Positions 41,949-51,769 of a DNA stretch of 64,000 nt are shown here, piece after piece (position 1 is the stretch's first letter; every line of letters starts with the position of its first letter). Where the stretch lies: positions 1 through 64,000 of the forward strand of contig CAMDCN010000011.1 of the NCBI GenBank assembly GCA_945890485.1, in the 5' to 3' direction. The position numbers and the translations under genes were made by a program. Under the pieces are notes generated by a model, which did not search any database, had not been told where the DNA came from, and was given only the letters and a program-made list of their open reading frames with translations. Source of the DNA: Candidatus Sulfopaludibacter sp. SbA3. Its GTDB lineage: Bacteria > Acidobacteriota > Terriglobia > Bryobacterales > Bryobacteraceae.

Positions 41949-42812
41949 ATGACCAAGAACGTGGTTCGCCAATTCATCCTTGGTTTTCTGGTGATCCTGA
42001 ATGGATTGCTGCTCGCCGCCTCCATCTATTGGTTGCGCGCGGAGCCCACAGCGGCGGCCCTTTTCCTGCTACTGTTTCTTGGCGCCGTGATCACCCTGCT
42101 GTTCTCGGGTCTGTATGTTACAGCGGGCTCACGGGACACCGCGCCCTACCGGATGGTGATGGGCTATCTGCTATGGGGTTCCCATCGGAGCGCCCGTTTT
42201 TACTCGAACACGCTCTGGCTGGTCCTCCTCTTCGCCACCGTGTGGCTGGTCGGCCCCCATGCCATCTACCGGCTGCAAGCGGTTTGTGAAGGGGCGCCCG
42301 TCGTCATGGCTTCGAGCTTCCTCGGCCGCGAGATCCGGGTCCCCTGCCAGTCACGCCGCGCTACCGTTCAGGTCTATCAGCCCTTCCGCACCATCGATGT
42401 CGCCAAGGACCGCGTCTCTTGCATCGACGCTGCCGGTACCGTTTACCCCGCGCTGAGCCAGGCTGGCCCCATCGTTGCCTGCAATATACCTCCCTCGCAG
42501 CAACCCCTGCGCGTGGACCGCATTGAGCCGGCCGCGATTGAAGCCAATCGCATTCGCCGCTACCGCCTGCTCGGCGCCGGCTTCACCAAAGATGTCTCGG
42601 TCTCCCTCGATGCGGCATCATTCGTCGGTAGCTCTCTCTCGCGAGACTCCGATCGCCATCCGGCCGAGGTCGATCCGCAAGGCCAATGGGTCGACGTCTT
42701 TATTAGCGTGATGCATGTTCCAGGACGCGACCGTGTCCTGATCAAACTCACCAACGAACACAACCAAGTCGCCGAGTTTACCGCCCCTGTTCAGGTTACG
42801 GCGCTGCGATAG
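41949..42812 (+). CDS. Membrane protein, unknown
   Basis: A 287-residue product with three membrane helices in the first 110 residues (about 8-30, 36-57 and 83-103) and an extracytoplasmic C-terminal part of about 180 residues containing four Cys (C114, C135, C155, C172 approximately) that could form disulfides. The C-terminal part looks like an Ig/IPT-type beta domain (RIEPAAIEANRIRRYRLLGA). ATG 41949 is preferred over a TTG eight codons earlier. No family recognised. It lies between the transglutaminase pair and the DUF1501 operon. Confidence 0.65.
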   Translation: MTKNVVRQFILGFLVILNGLLLAASIYWLRAEPTAAALFLLLFLGAVITLLFSGLYVTAGSRDTAPYRMVMGYLLWGSHRSARFYSNTLWLVLLFATVWLVGPHAIYRLQAVCEGAPVVMASSFLGREIRVPCQSRRATVQVYQPFRTIDVAKDRVSCIDAAGTVYPALSQAGPIVACNIPPSQQPLRVDRIEPAAIEANRIRRYRLLGAGFTKDVSVSLDAASFVGSSLSRDSDRHPAEVDPQGQWVDVFISVMHVPGRDRVLIKLTNEHNQVAEFTAPVQVTALR

Positions 42813-42846
42813 AATCGAAGCACCAGAATCGGTAAGGAGCGCGCCT

Positions 42847-44223
42847 ATGTTTCGTCTGGATGCGGATCGGCCAGTTGAGTTTTGCGACGGGACCCGTCGC
42901 CGTGATTTCTTGCACGCCGGAGCGTTGTCCACGCTCGGCCTCGGTCTCGCCCAGTTCGCCGGCCTGAAAGCGCACGGCGCCGTCGACCCCAAGAAGGACG
43001 TCAACTGCATCCTGCTGATGCTCGTTGGCGGCCCCTCCCAACTCGACACTTGGGACATGAAGCCGAACGCGCCCATCGAAATCCGCGGCCCCTACAAGTC
43101 CATCAAGACGAACGTCCCCGGCATCGAGATCTCGGAAAACTTCCCGCGCATGGCGAAACACGCGGACAAGTTCTCCATCGTCCGTTCGATGTACCACACC
43201 GCCGCCGCTGTGCACGACACCGGCCACCAGATGATGCAGACCGGCCGTCTCTTCCAGGGCGGCGTCGAGCATCCGCACTACGGTTGCGTCCTCGGCAAAC
43301 TCCGCGGCGCGAAAGGTGACGTTCCGCCGAACATCTTGTTGCCCCGGCCCATCGGCGCCACCGGCGGCAACATGCCCCACGGCCACGCGGCCGGCTACCT
43401 CGGCAAGGCCTACGATCCCTTCATCCTCAACGCCGATCCGTCGGACCCGAACTTCCGCGTCCCCGACATGCTCCCGCCCGACTATCTTTCGTCCCACCGC
43501 GTGGACAGGCGGAAGAACTGGCGCGAAGCCATCGACAAGTCCGTTAGCAAATTTGAAACGTCGCAAGACGCCCGCTTGCTCGATTCGAGCTTTCAGCAGG
43601 CTTACACCCTGATGTCGTCCGCCAAGGCCCGCGCCGCCTTCGAACTCCACCGCGAGCCAGAAGCCGTTCGCGAGAAATACGGCCTCAATCGGTTCGGACA
43701 AAGCTGCCTGCTCGCCCGCCGCCTCGTCGAAGCCGGCGTCCGCTTCGTCACCATCAACATGTTCGAAACGGTGTTCGACGAAATCACCTGGGACATCCAC
43801 GGCTCCAAACCCTTCTCGCCCATCTCCTGCTACAAGGATCTGGTCGGCCCCATGTTCGACATGGCCTACAGCTCTCTGCTCGAGGATCTCTCTCAACGCG
43901 GCCTGCTTTCGAACACCATGGTCATCGGCACCGGCGAATTCGGCCGCACCCCGAAGGTCAACCCCGCCGGCGGCCGCGACCATTGGCCGCAATGCTGGTC
44001 CATGCTCGCCGGGGGCGGCCCGCTCAAAGGCGGCACCATCGTCGGCTCGTCGGACGAAATCGGCGCCATGCCGAAGGATCGCCCGACCACCCCGGCCGAA
44101 GTCGCCGCGACGATCTATAAAGGTCTCGGTATCGACCTCGAAACCGAACTGCCCGGCGCGCAGGGGCGGCCCATCCCGGTCGTCGACCGCGGCACCGAAC
44201 CCATCAAAGAACTCTTCGTGTAA
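42847..44223 (+). CDS. DUF1501 domain protein, Tat-exported
   Basis: The 458-residue protein has a twin-arginine leader (TRRRDFLHAGALSTLGLGLA) and the DUF1501 sulfatase-like fold. Landmarks are ILLMLVGGPSQLDTWDMKP, NFPRMAKHADKFSIVRSM, HDTGHQMMQTGR, GTGEFGRTPKVNPAGGRDHW and the C-terminal EVAATIYKGLGID. AAGGAG stands eight bases before the ATG. DUF1501 proteins nearly always accompany DUF1549/DUF1553 cytochrome-like proteins in Planctomycetes and Acidobacteriota, as here. Their biochemical role is unproven but is usually linked to polysaccharide use. Confidence 0.93.
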   Translation: MFRLDADRPVEFCDGTRRRDFLHAGALSTLGLGLAQFAGLKAHGAVDPKKDVNCILLMLVGGPSQLDTWDMKPNAPIEIRGPYKSIKTNVPGIEISENFPRMAKHADKFSIVRSMYHTAAAVHDTGHQMMQTGRLFQGGVEHPHYGCVLGKLRGAKGDVPPNILLPRPIGATGGNMPHGHAAGYLGKAYDPFILNADPSDPNFRVPDMLPPDYLSSHRVDRRKNWREAIDKSVSKFETSQDARLLDSSFQQAYTLMSSAKARAAFELHREPEAVREKYGLNRFGQSCLLARRLVEAGVRFVTINMFETVFDEITWDIHGSKPFSPISCYKDLVGPMFDMAYSSLLEDLSQRGLLSNTMVIGTGEFGRTPKVNPAGGRDHWPQCWSMLAGGGPLKGGTIVGSSDEIGAMPKDRPTTPAEVAATIYKGLGIDLETELPGAQGRPIPVVDRGTEPIKELFV

Positions 44224-44226
44224 ACC

Positions 44227-46632
44227 ATGCGTTTTTCACTCCTGCTCTGCTGTACCGCGGCCCTGCTGAATGCCGCCCCGTCGCTATCCATCCTGCCGAA
44301 GGAGGTGACGCTGGCCACCGCGGAATCCCGCCAGCAGCTCCTCGCTGAAGCCTTGCTCGACGGCGGCGTCCAAGCTGATTGGACCCGCAACGCCGCCTGG
44401 ACCTCGTCCAACCCCGCCGTCGCCGCCGTCTCGCTCACCGGACTGGTCACGCCGAAGGCCGACGGCGAAGCGATTATCACCGCTCGCAAAGACAACCTAA
44501 CGGCCTCCGTCACTGTCCGCGTCCGCAACGCTGCCGCACCCTTCACGTGGTCGTTCAAGAACCACGTTATGCCCGTCCTTACCAAGACTGGCTGCAATCA
44601 GGGCGCTTGCCACGGAGCCCTCGCCGGCAAGAACGGCTTCAAGCTCACCCTCCGCGGCTACGATCCCGAAGTCGACTACGACTCCCTCACCCGCCAGTCC
44701 GCCTCCCGCCGCGTCAACCTCGCCGAACCAGCTCATTCGCTACTCCTCCTGAAGCCCACCTTCGCCGTCCCCCACATGGGCGGCCTTCGCTTCAAAACCG
44801 ACACCCTCGAATACCGCGTCATCGCCGAATGGATCGCCGCCGGCGCCCCGCCCCCCGCTGACAAAGACCCCGAAGTCACCGGCCTCGAAGTCTATCCCCC
44901 GGCCTCCATCCTGCAGCCCAACGCGACCCAGCAACTCATCGTTCGCGCCAAGTATTCCGACGGCCGCACCGAAGACGTCACCAATTGGGTCAAGTACACC
45001 TCCGCCAACGAAGGCGTCGCCACGGTCGACGATTCCGGCCTCGTCAAACTCACTGGCCACGGCGAATCCGCCATCACGCTCTGGTACGCCTCGAAGGTCC
45101 TTTACGCCCGAGTCACCGTCCCGTTCATTAACCAGACCCCCGTCATCTCCGATTTCCGCCCGCGCAATTTCATTGACAACCTAGCCGCCGCCAAGTGGAA
45201 GTCCCTCAACCTCACGCCCTCGAAGGCGGCTGACGATGCCACCTTCCTCCGCCGCGCCTACCTCGACGCCGCCGGCATCCTCCCCACCGCCGATGAAGTC
45301 GAAACCTTCCTCGCCGACGCCGACCCCAACAAACGCGCGAAAGTCATCGACCAGCTCCTCAACCGCGACGAGTACGCCGACTACTGGGCGTACAAGTTCT
45401 CTGACCTCCTCCTCGTCAGCTCCCGCAAGCTCCGTACCCCGGCCATGTGGGCCTTCTATAACTGGATCCGTGACTCCGTTCAAGCCAACAAGCCCTGGGA
45501 CCAGTTCGCCCGCGACATCTTCACCGGCGCCGGATCCACCCGCCAAAACGGCGCGCTGAACTACTTCGTCCTTCACAAAGACACCATCGAAATGGCCGAA
45601 AACGTGACGCAGGCCTTCCTCGGCCAACGCCTCACCTGCGCCCGCTGCCACAACCATCCGATGGAGAAGTGGACTCAGCGCCAGTACTACCAGTTCGCCA
45701 ATCTCTTCGCCCGCGTTGGGATCAAAAACGGCAACACCGCCGCCGACAACGTCGTCTTCGCCAAGACCTCCGGCGATATCAACCATCCCCGCCTCCTCCG
45801 CCCCCTCGCCCCGGCCCCGCTCGACGGCCTCCCCATGGCCCTCGACTCCACCGCCGACCGTCGCGTCCACTTCGCCAACTGGCTCACGAAGGACAACGAT
45901 TACTTCACCCGCAACATCGTCAACCGCGTCTGGGCCAACTTCCTCGGCCGCGGCCTCGTCCACCCCTATGACGATGTCCGAGCCACCAACCCCGCCTCGA
46001 ACGAAGAGCTCTTCGCCGCCGTCTCGGCCGACTTCGTCAAGCACGGCTACGACCTGAAGCACCTCATGCGCACCATCATGAACAGTGCGACTTATCAGCT
46101 CTCCTCGGAAGCCAACGCCACCAACCAGTCCGATAACGTCTTCTACTCGAAGTACGTCATCAAGCGCCTGCCCGCCGAAGTGCTGCTCGATGCCATGTCG
46201 CAGGTCACCGGCGTCCCCACGGCCTTCGCCGGCTACCCGTCCGGCACCCGCGCGATGCAATTGCCGGACGTCCGCGTCCAAAGCCAGTTCCTCACCTCCT
46301 TCGGCCGCCCCGAGCGCATCCTCTGCGACGCCGCCGAACGCAGTTCTGACCCGTCGATCTCCCAAGCCCTCCACGTCATCAACGGCGACACGCTCAACAA
46401 GAAGCTCGCCGACGCCCAAGGCAGCATAGCCCTCCTCCTCAAGCTCGGCCTCTCTGACAAAAAAGTCCTCGAACACCTCTACCTCACCGCCTATTCGCGC
46501 CCGCCCCGGCCCGACGAAATGGCCCAACTCAACAAGCTCCTTGTCGAAGCCAAGCAGTCGTCCAAACAAGAGGGCCTCGAAGACCTCGTCTGGAGCCTGC
46601 TCACCAGCAAAGAGTTCCTCTTCAACTACTGA
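44227..46632 (+). CDS. Big_2 + DUF1549 + DUF1553 (PSD1-type) exported protein
   Basis: The 801-residue protein has a signal peptide (about 1-17). A Big_2 Ig-like domain (about 20-95) is followed by a Cys/His cytochrome-like segment KTGCNQGACHGALAGKNGF, a second Big_2 domain (about 220-300), then DUF1549 (about 315-520; FLRRAYLDAAGILPTADEV, CARCHNHPMEKW) and DUF1553 (about 545-800; FTRNIVNRVWANFLGRGLVH, LMRTIMNSATYQLSS). CxxCH motifs suggest c-type heme binding. It forms an operon with DUF1501, three bases downstream of it. Function unknown. Confidence 0.92.
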   Translation: MRFSLLLCCTAALLNAAPSLSILPKEVTLATAESRQQLLAEALLDGGVQADWTRNAAWTSSNPAVAAVSLTGLVTPKADGEAIITARKDNLTASVTVRVRNAAAPFTWSFKNHVMPVLTKTGCNQGACHGALAGKNGFKLTLRGYDPEVDYDSLTRQSASRRVNLAEPAHSLLLLKPTFAVPHMGGLRFKTDTLEYRVIAEWIAAGAPPPADKDPEVTGLEVYPPASILQPNATQQLIVRAKYSDGRTEDVTNWVKYTSANEGVATVDDSGLVKLTGHGESAITLWYASKVLYARVTVPFINQTPVISDFRPRNFIDNLAAAKWKSLNLTPSKAADDATFLRRAYLDAAGILPTADEVETFLADADPNKRAKVIDQLLNRDEYADYWAYKFSDLLLVSSRKLRTPAMWAFYNWIRDSVQANKPWDQFARDIFTGAGSTRQNGALNYFVLHKDTIEMAENVTQAFLGQRLTCARCHNHPMEKWTQRQYYQFANLFARVGIKNGNTAADNVVFAKTSGDINHPRLLRPLAPAPLDGLPMALDSTADRRVHFANWLTKDNDYFTRNIVNRVWANFLGRGLVHPYDDVRATNPASNEELFAAVSADFVKHGYDLKHLMRTIMNSATYQLSSEANATNQSDNVFYSKYVIKRLPAEVLLDAMSQVTGVPTAFAGYPSGTRAMQLPDVRVQSQFLTSFGRPERILCDAAERSSDPSISQALHVINGDTLNKKLADAQGSIALLLKLGLSDKKVLEHLYLTAYSRPPRPDEMAQLNKLLVEAKQSSKQEGLEDLVWSLLTSKEFLFNY

Positions 46633-46633
46633 C

Positions 46634-47866
46634 ATGCGCGCCGCCCTCTTTCTGATTGCCACCGTCTGCTGCGCCCAGGACTTTGAAGCGGACCTGCAGC
46701 CGGTCTTCCGCAAGTACTGCCTCGATTGCCACGCCCACGGCGTCAAGATGGGTTCGCTCGATCTCGAAACCATTGCCGGCATCCGCACCGGCGGCAACCA
46801 CGGCCAAATCGTGGTCCCCGGCAAAGCCGAAGAGAGCCGCCTCTACCTCATGTCCGCCGGGAAGAAGCAGCCCTCCATGCCGATGGACGGCCGTACCCTC
46901 GCCGCGGCCGAACTCGACGTCATCAAGAATTGGATCAACGCTGGCGCGAAGGGCCCCGCTGTCGAAGCTGCTCCCCGCCAGTCGATCCGCATTCCAGACA
47001 TCGCCCCCCGCGTCGCCCCCAAGCCGCAGATCTTCGCTGCGGCCCAATCGGCCGACGGCGCTCTCATGGCCTACGCCGGCCATAAAGTCGTCACCGTGAA
47101 CGGCGTCAAGCTCGCCGGCCATCAATCCACCGTCCGCGCCGTCGCCTTCTCGCAAGACGGCGCCCTCCTCGCCGCCGGCGGCGGCCTCCCCGCCCAGAAG
47201 GGCGAAGTCAAAATCTGGGACGTCGCCGCGAAGACGGAACGTCTGACCATCGCTGGCCACAAAGATTGCATCTACGCCGTCGCCTTCTCGCCCGACGGCA
47301 AGCTCCTCGCCACCGCCTCTTACGACAAGATGATCTACCTCTGGGACACCGCTTCGGGCAAGCAGATCCGTCCCCTGAAAGATCACGTCGACGCCATCTA
47401 CGCCCTCACCTTCTCGCCGGACGGCTCTCGCCTTCTCTCCGCCTCAGCCGATCGCTCCGTCAAAGTCTGGGACCCCGCTACCGGAGAACGCCTTTTCACC
47501 CTCTCCGAACCCACCGACGCCCTGCAAGTCGTCGCCATCTCCGCCGACGGCAAGCTCGTCGCCGCGGGCGGCGCAGACAAGTCCATCCGCCTTTGGGACC
47601 TCTCGCCCAAGGCTGGCGCTCTGAAGAACTCCCTGATCGCGCACGAAGATACGATCCTGCAAATCGCCTTCTCCCCCGATGGCAAAACGCTCGCCACCGG
47701 CGGCGCGGACCGCACCGTCAAGCTCTTCCGTACCGCCGACCTCACCGAACTCAAAACCTTCGCCGGTCAGTCCGACTGGCCCACCGGCCTCCACTTCTCG
47801 CCTGACGGCAAGACCCTCCGCGTCGCCCGTCTCGATGGCTCCACCCAAACCTATCCGATCCCCTAG
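46634..47866 (+). CDS. c-type cytochrome (PSCyt1-like) fused to WD40 propeller
   Basis: The 410-residue protein has a signal peptide (about 1-15), one c-type heme site (CLDCH, about 32-36) in a planctomycete-type cytochrome domain (FRKYCLDCHAHGVKMGSLDL, ELDVIKNWINAGAKG), then six to seven WD40 repeats (about 130-405; for example AVAFSPDGKLLATASYDKMI, LWDTASGKQIRPL). It is the electron-transfer-like partner in the DUF1501/DUF1549 set, starting one base after the preceding stop codon. The start ATG lies directly before the signal peptide. Confidence 0.92.
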   Translation: MRAALFLIATVCCAQDFEADLQPVFRKYCLDCHAHGVKMGSLDLETIAGIRTGGNHGQIVVPGKAEESRLYLMSAGKKQPSMPMDGRTLAAAELDVIKNWINAGAKGPAVEAAPRQSIRIPDIAPRVAPKPQIFAAAQSADGALMAYAGHKVVTVNGVKLAGHQSTVRAVAFSQDGALLAAGGGLPAQKGEVKIWDVAAKTERLTIAGHKDCIYAVAFSPDGKLLATASYDKMIYLWDTASGKQIRPLKDHVDAIYALTFSPDGSRLLSASADRSVKVWDPATGERLFTLSEPTDALQVVAISADGKLVAAGGADKSIRLWDLSPKAGALKNSLIAHEDTILQIAFSPDGKTLATGGADRTVKLFRTADLTELKTFAGQSDWPTGLHFSPDGKTLRVARLDGSTQTYPIP

Positions 47867-47877
47867 AGGACTTTCCC

Positions 47878-50157
47878 ATGCGCTACCTCACCCTCCTCCT
47901 CGCCGCCTCCCTCTTCGCTCAGTCCCCTCGCACCACGCCCCCCACCGTCCAGTCCATCTCCCCCCGCGGCATCGCCCGCGGCATGACGGCGGAACTCGTC
48001 ATCGAAGGCTTCAACCTCGCCAACGCCTCGGCCATTTACTTCTCTGACCGCCGCGTCACCGGGAAGATTCTTCGCGTCAAGGAACTCCCTGACCTCCCCG
48101 ATATCCGCATCGGCGCGAACGGCACCCAGTCCTCTATCGACGTCGGCCCTCTCCCCCCGCGAAATCAGGTCACGGTGGAGGTCGACATCGATCCCGAAAC
48201 CGAAATCGGCGATGTCTCTTTCCGCCTCCAAACCCCTCTCGGCACTTCACCCGAAGGCGCCCTGCTCGTCGAACCCTACGTCGGCGAAGCCCCCGACAAG
48301 GAACCCAACGACACCCTCGCCGGAGCCTTCGAAACCTATCTCCCCGCCGTCCTCACCGGAGCCATCTCCAAGCCCGGCGACCTCGACCATTTCAAGATCA
48401 CCGCCCGCGCGGGCCAGACCATCGTCATCGAAAACTCGTCGGACAAGGTCGGCTCCTCCCTCCAACCCGTCATTGCCATTCTCGATGCCAACGGCGCCGT
48501 CCTCCGCACTTACGGCGAAGACGGCACGACCATGAACTTCTCGCACCAGTTCGCGAAAGCCGGCACTTATTACATCCGCATCGCCGACTACGAACGCTCC
48601 GGCCGCGCCAGCCACCAGTACCGCATCAAGGTCGGCGAGTTTGGCTTCGTTTCGCAATTCTTCCCCCTCGGCCTGCAACGCGACGCCGTCGCCAAAATCA
48701 ACCTCACCGGCTACAACGTCCCTGCCACCATCAGCGCCAAGGGCACGCCGATTGTCGAAGATCCCTTTGCCACGATGGTTCGTCCCGAAGGCGCCTACAA
48801 CCGCGTAAAGCTCGCTCTCGGCCGCGACCCCGAACTTACCGTCACGCAACCCGCCCCCAAGCTCACCCTCCCGGTCACTCTCAACGGTCAACTCAACAAA
48901 ACGAATCCCATCCACAAGTTCACCTTCGCCGCGAAGAAAGGCCAGGCCATCGTCTTCGAAGTCATGGCCCGCCGCCTCGGCTCCGATCTCGACACCTCCA
49001 TCGAAGTCCTCACCGCCGCCGGCAAACCCATCGAAGTCGCCGCGGTCCGCCCGGTTGTCGAGACCTTCACGACGCTCCGCGATCACGACTCGACGCAACC
49101 CGGCGTCCGCATCACGCACTGGAACAACATCAACGCCGGTGACTACATGATGCTCGGCCGTGAGATCGTCCGGGTCACCGAACTCCCCCGCGGCCCCGAC
49201 GCGGACATCCTCTATGAACAACTGAACGGCCAACGGGTCACCTACTTCAACACCGCCTCGGAGGCCCATGCGATCGACAAAGCGGTCTACAAAGTCCAGA
49301 TCCACCCCCCCGGCACCCAGTTCGCCCCCAACGGCCTCCCCGTCACCCGCATCTACGCCCAGAACGACGACGGCGGCCCCGGCTTCGGCAAGGACTCCTA
49401 CCTCACCTTCACCGCCCCGGCCGACGCCGACTACCAACTCGTCGTCCGCGACGTCACCGGCGCAACTGGACCCTACCGCCTCAACATCCGCGAACCTCGG
49501 CCCGATTTCCGCCTCTCCGTCAATCCCCGAAATCCCAACGTCCCCCGCGGCGGCACCATCCCGCTCACCGTCACGGCCACGCGCCTCGATGGCTACGCCG
49601 GCCCCATCGACCTCTCGTTTTCCGCCCTCCCCAAAGGCTTCACCGCTACCAAGGGCCGCATTGAGCCAAACCAGAACGTCGGCGTCCTCCTGCTCACCGC
49701 CGCCGCGGACGTGAAGGTCGTCGAAGCGTTCCGCTTCGATATCACCGGCGCCGCCCTCGGCGTCACGCGCCAAGCCAGTCCGGAGGACCACTTGAAGCTC
49801 GTCGCCGTCGGCGCCAACCCCGATGTCCTCATGACCAGCACCACGCGCAGTGTCGAAATCGCCCCCGGGGAAACCGCCGCCATCCAGGTAAAGATCAGCC
49901 GCCACAACGGCTTCGCCGGACGCGTCCCCGTCGATGTGGTCAACCTCCCTCCCCGCGTGAAGTTGCCCGACTTCGGCCTCAACGGCGTCCTTCTCAACGA
50001 AGGCGAAACCGAGCGGACCTTCTTCATCGAAGCCACGCCGGCAGCCGAACCCGGCGACTACACCATCGCCGTCGCCGGCCGCGTCGAAACCCGCAGCACC
50101 CAGCAAAACCTCTCGGCCGCGCCGGAAACCATCTCCGTCCGCATCAAAGCGAAGTAA
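47878..50157 (+). CDS. Exported protein with IPT/TIG-like and pre-peptidase C-terminal (PPC) domains
   Basis: The 759-residue product has a signal peptide (about 1-15), a TIG-like domain (about 24-125; VQSISPRGIARGMTAELVIE) and PPC-type beta domains (DKEPNDTLAGAFETYLPAVL, DLDHFKITARAGQTIVIEN; a second around 335-545 with HKFTFAAKKGQAIVFEV). The C-terminal 200 residues form further Ig-like repeats. It is the last gene of the DUF1501 operon (12 bp after the cytochrome) with a good AGAGGA ribosome site. Such proteins bind polysaccharides or anchor exoenzymes. It overlaps the convergent sialidase-like gene by 14 bp. Confidence 0.88.
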   Translation: MRYLTLLLAASLFAQSPRTTPPTVQSISPRGIARGMTAELVIEGFNLANASAIYFSDRRVTGKILRVKELPDLPDIRIGANGTQSSIDVGPLPPRNQVTVEVDIDPETEIGDVSFRLQTPLGTSPEGALLVEPYVGEAPDKEPNDTLAGAFETYLPAVLTGAISKPGDLDHFKITARAGQTIVIENSSDKVGSSLQPVIAILDANGAVLRTYGEDGTTMNFSHQFAKAGTYYIRIADYERSGRASHQYRIKVGEFGFVSQFFPLGLQRDAVAKINLTGYNVPATISAKGTPIVEDPFATMVRPEGAYNRVKLALGRDPELTVTQPAPKLTLPVTLNGQLNKTNPIHKFTFAAKKGQAIVFEVMARRLGSDLDTSIEVLTAAGKPIEVAAVRPVVETFTTLRDHDSTQPGVRITHWNNINAGDYMMLGREIVRVTELPRGPDADILYEQLNGQRVTYFNTASEAHAIDKAVYKVQIHPPGTQFAPNGLPVTRIYAQNDDGGPGFGKDSYLTFTAPADADYQLVVRDVTGATGPYRLNIREPRPDFRLSVNPRNPNVPRGGTIPLTVTATRLDGYAGPIDLSFSALPKGFTATKGRIEPNQNVGVLLLTAAADVKVVEAFRFDITGAALGVTRQASPEDHLKLVAVGANPDVLMTSTTRSVEIAPGETAAIQVKISRHNGFAGRVPVDVVNLPPRVKLPDFGLNGVLLNEGETERTFFIEATPAAEPGDYTIAVAGRVETRSTQQNLSAAPETISVRIKAK

Positions 50158-51769
50158 ACAGAGCCGCCGCTTCGTTCACCAGCAGCGCCCGGCTATAGAC
50201 GGTAACCCCCGGCCCCGATGGCCGCGTCGAGAAGTGTGCGAAGTCGCGCGGCAGCCGCCCCCAGCCCATCTGCCGAGTCGCCCCGCCGTCGTTGAACACG
50301 CCGTCCACCATCCACCACACAATCCCCGACCCGCCATCGACGGTCACCACCACCTGCTGCTTCCGCCCGGCAAGTAAGGTCCCTTCGTGCGTCCCCGTGT
50401 CGGACTCATGCGAGAACGCCCCCAGCGTCAGCTTCCAGCTGAAGCGGTCCGAAATTGCAATCTGCAACTTCTCGCCAGTCACGGCCACCGGCCCCGGATA
50501 CAGGTCCTCCAAGTAGCTCGTAAAAGCGATGCTAAACCCGGTCGCCGTCGACACCGCACCTGTCGTCTCGTTCCTTTTGGGCGCCACCGGATTCCACAGC
50601 CGCTGCAGGAACGAATCGTCGATCGGGTGGATCCGCGCAACCGTCTTCTGCGTCTCCGAAATCCAGAACTTCCCGTTCTCCTCGACGAAATCGGGGTAGC
50701 TCATCCGCGTCGGCGGGTCGTCATCGTAGAGCAGAATTTCCGGCTCGCTCCAGTGCAGCCGCCCGTTCTTCTCTGTCCCCGCCAGCACCCAGCCTGGGTT
50801 CCGGTCGAGATAGACGTTCCACTTCTCCCGGCTCACGGAAACTTCGCCGCCGTTGTTGTGGAACCACAGCAGGTAGCGCCCATTCGCGAACCGCCGGCAG
50901 AAGCTGAACGCCCGCGGATTCTTGATCCGCCTCCCCGCCGGAGCGTACGTCGCATACGCCGGCGCGGTCCATGTCACCCCGCGATCGGTTGAATAGGCCT
51001 GGCACAAGTAGCCGTCAATCGACCGCCAAATGCTATAGAGCGTTCCATCGCTCAACGCCGTCACGTTGAGCTCTTCCGCGATCGGCCCCTTCGGAGCCCG
51101 CAGCCCCTCTTCGGTCTCCGGCAACTGCCGAAAGCGGACCTTGCCCGGGTCCATCTCCGTCAGCACGTTATCGCTGCGCAGAACGAAACCGCGCGACCGC
51201 ATCAACACGCCCGGCAGCCCCCACTTGGTCACCCGGCCGATGCCGATGAACACCTGCCCCCGGTCCACCAGCGGCTTCGCCACCGACCAGAAGAAGATCT
51301 CCCGCCCTTGAAAGTTGTTTCGACGGTCGGCCTCCAGCAGTGGGAGCTTTACCTCATACCGCTGCGCCGACCAAGTCCGTCCGCCGTCATCCGAGTACTT
51401 GAACACGAACTTGCCGAGCGTATCGACGCGCTTGGCAATCCCGGGCGATGCGACGTCCGGCACCACGCGCACATTGTTCTCGTTGTACGTATAGAAAATA
51501 TAGATCCGTCCCGACGGCGTCGCCAGCGGCACCGCCCACGAAGCTTCGGGTCCCGTCCCCGGCTCGACGTCGATCGGCTTGCTCCACGTCCGCCCTTGGT
51601 CGGTCGACCGCGTGACGACAACATGCTGCCCGCCTTGCCCCTCTTCGCCCGGCCCGGTGGTGATCACGCAGAGCCAGGCGCCGTCCCGCGTCTTCACGAT
51701 ATAGGGTTGGTCCGCGTACCCCTCATCCGGGATCACGGAACCGTTCTGAATATTCCGCCAGTCTGCCAT
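50144..51769 (-). CDS. Sialidase/BNR-repeat protein
   Basis: The 541-residue protein has a six-bladed neuraminidase-like propeller: DEGYADQPYIVKTRDGAWLC, then Asp-box motifs STDQGRTWS, SDDGGRTWS and STDRGVTWT. After residue about 375 a LamG-like module follows. No signal peptide is seen at the ATG chosen (51769), which overlaps the permease stop by one base (TAATG), so export is uncertain. True sialidases need an Arg triad that I cannot assign. It may hydrolyse or bind an acidic sugar of the polysaccharide made by this locus. It ends the minus-strand operon. Confidence 0.82.
   Translation of the reverse strand: MADWRNIQNGSVIPDEGYADQPYIVKTRDGAWLCVITTGPGEEGQGGQHVVVTRSTDQGRTWSKPIDVEPGTGPEASWAVPLATPSGRIYIFYTYNENNVRVVPDVASPGIAKRVDTLGKFVFKYSDDGGRTWSAQRYEVKLPLLEADRRNNFQGREIFFWSVAKPLVDRGQVFIGIGRVTKWGLPGVLMRSRGFVLRSDNVLTEMDPGKVRFRQLPETEEGLRAPKGPIAEELNVTALSDGTLYSIWRSIDGYLCQAYSTDRGVTWTAPAYATYAPAGRRIKNPRAFSFCRRFANGRYLLWFHNNGGEVSVSREKWNVYLDRNPGWVLAGTEKNGRLHWSEPEILLYDDDPPTRMSYPDFVEENGKFWISETQKTVARIHPIDDSFLQRLWNPVAPKRNETTGAVSTATGFSIAFTSYLEDLYPGPVAVTGEKLQIAISDRFSWKLTLGAFSHESDTGTHEGTLLAGRKQQVVVTVDGGSGIVWWMVDGVFNDGGATRQMGWGRLPRDFAHFSTRPSGPGVTVYSRALLVNEAAALFTSL

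Noticed and set aside
45181-46824. 547-codon minus-strand frame opposite the DUF1549/DUF1553 gene
   Set aside because: Gly/Glu/Val/Asp-rich shadow of a strongly codon-biased gene; the sense protein has complete known domains.
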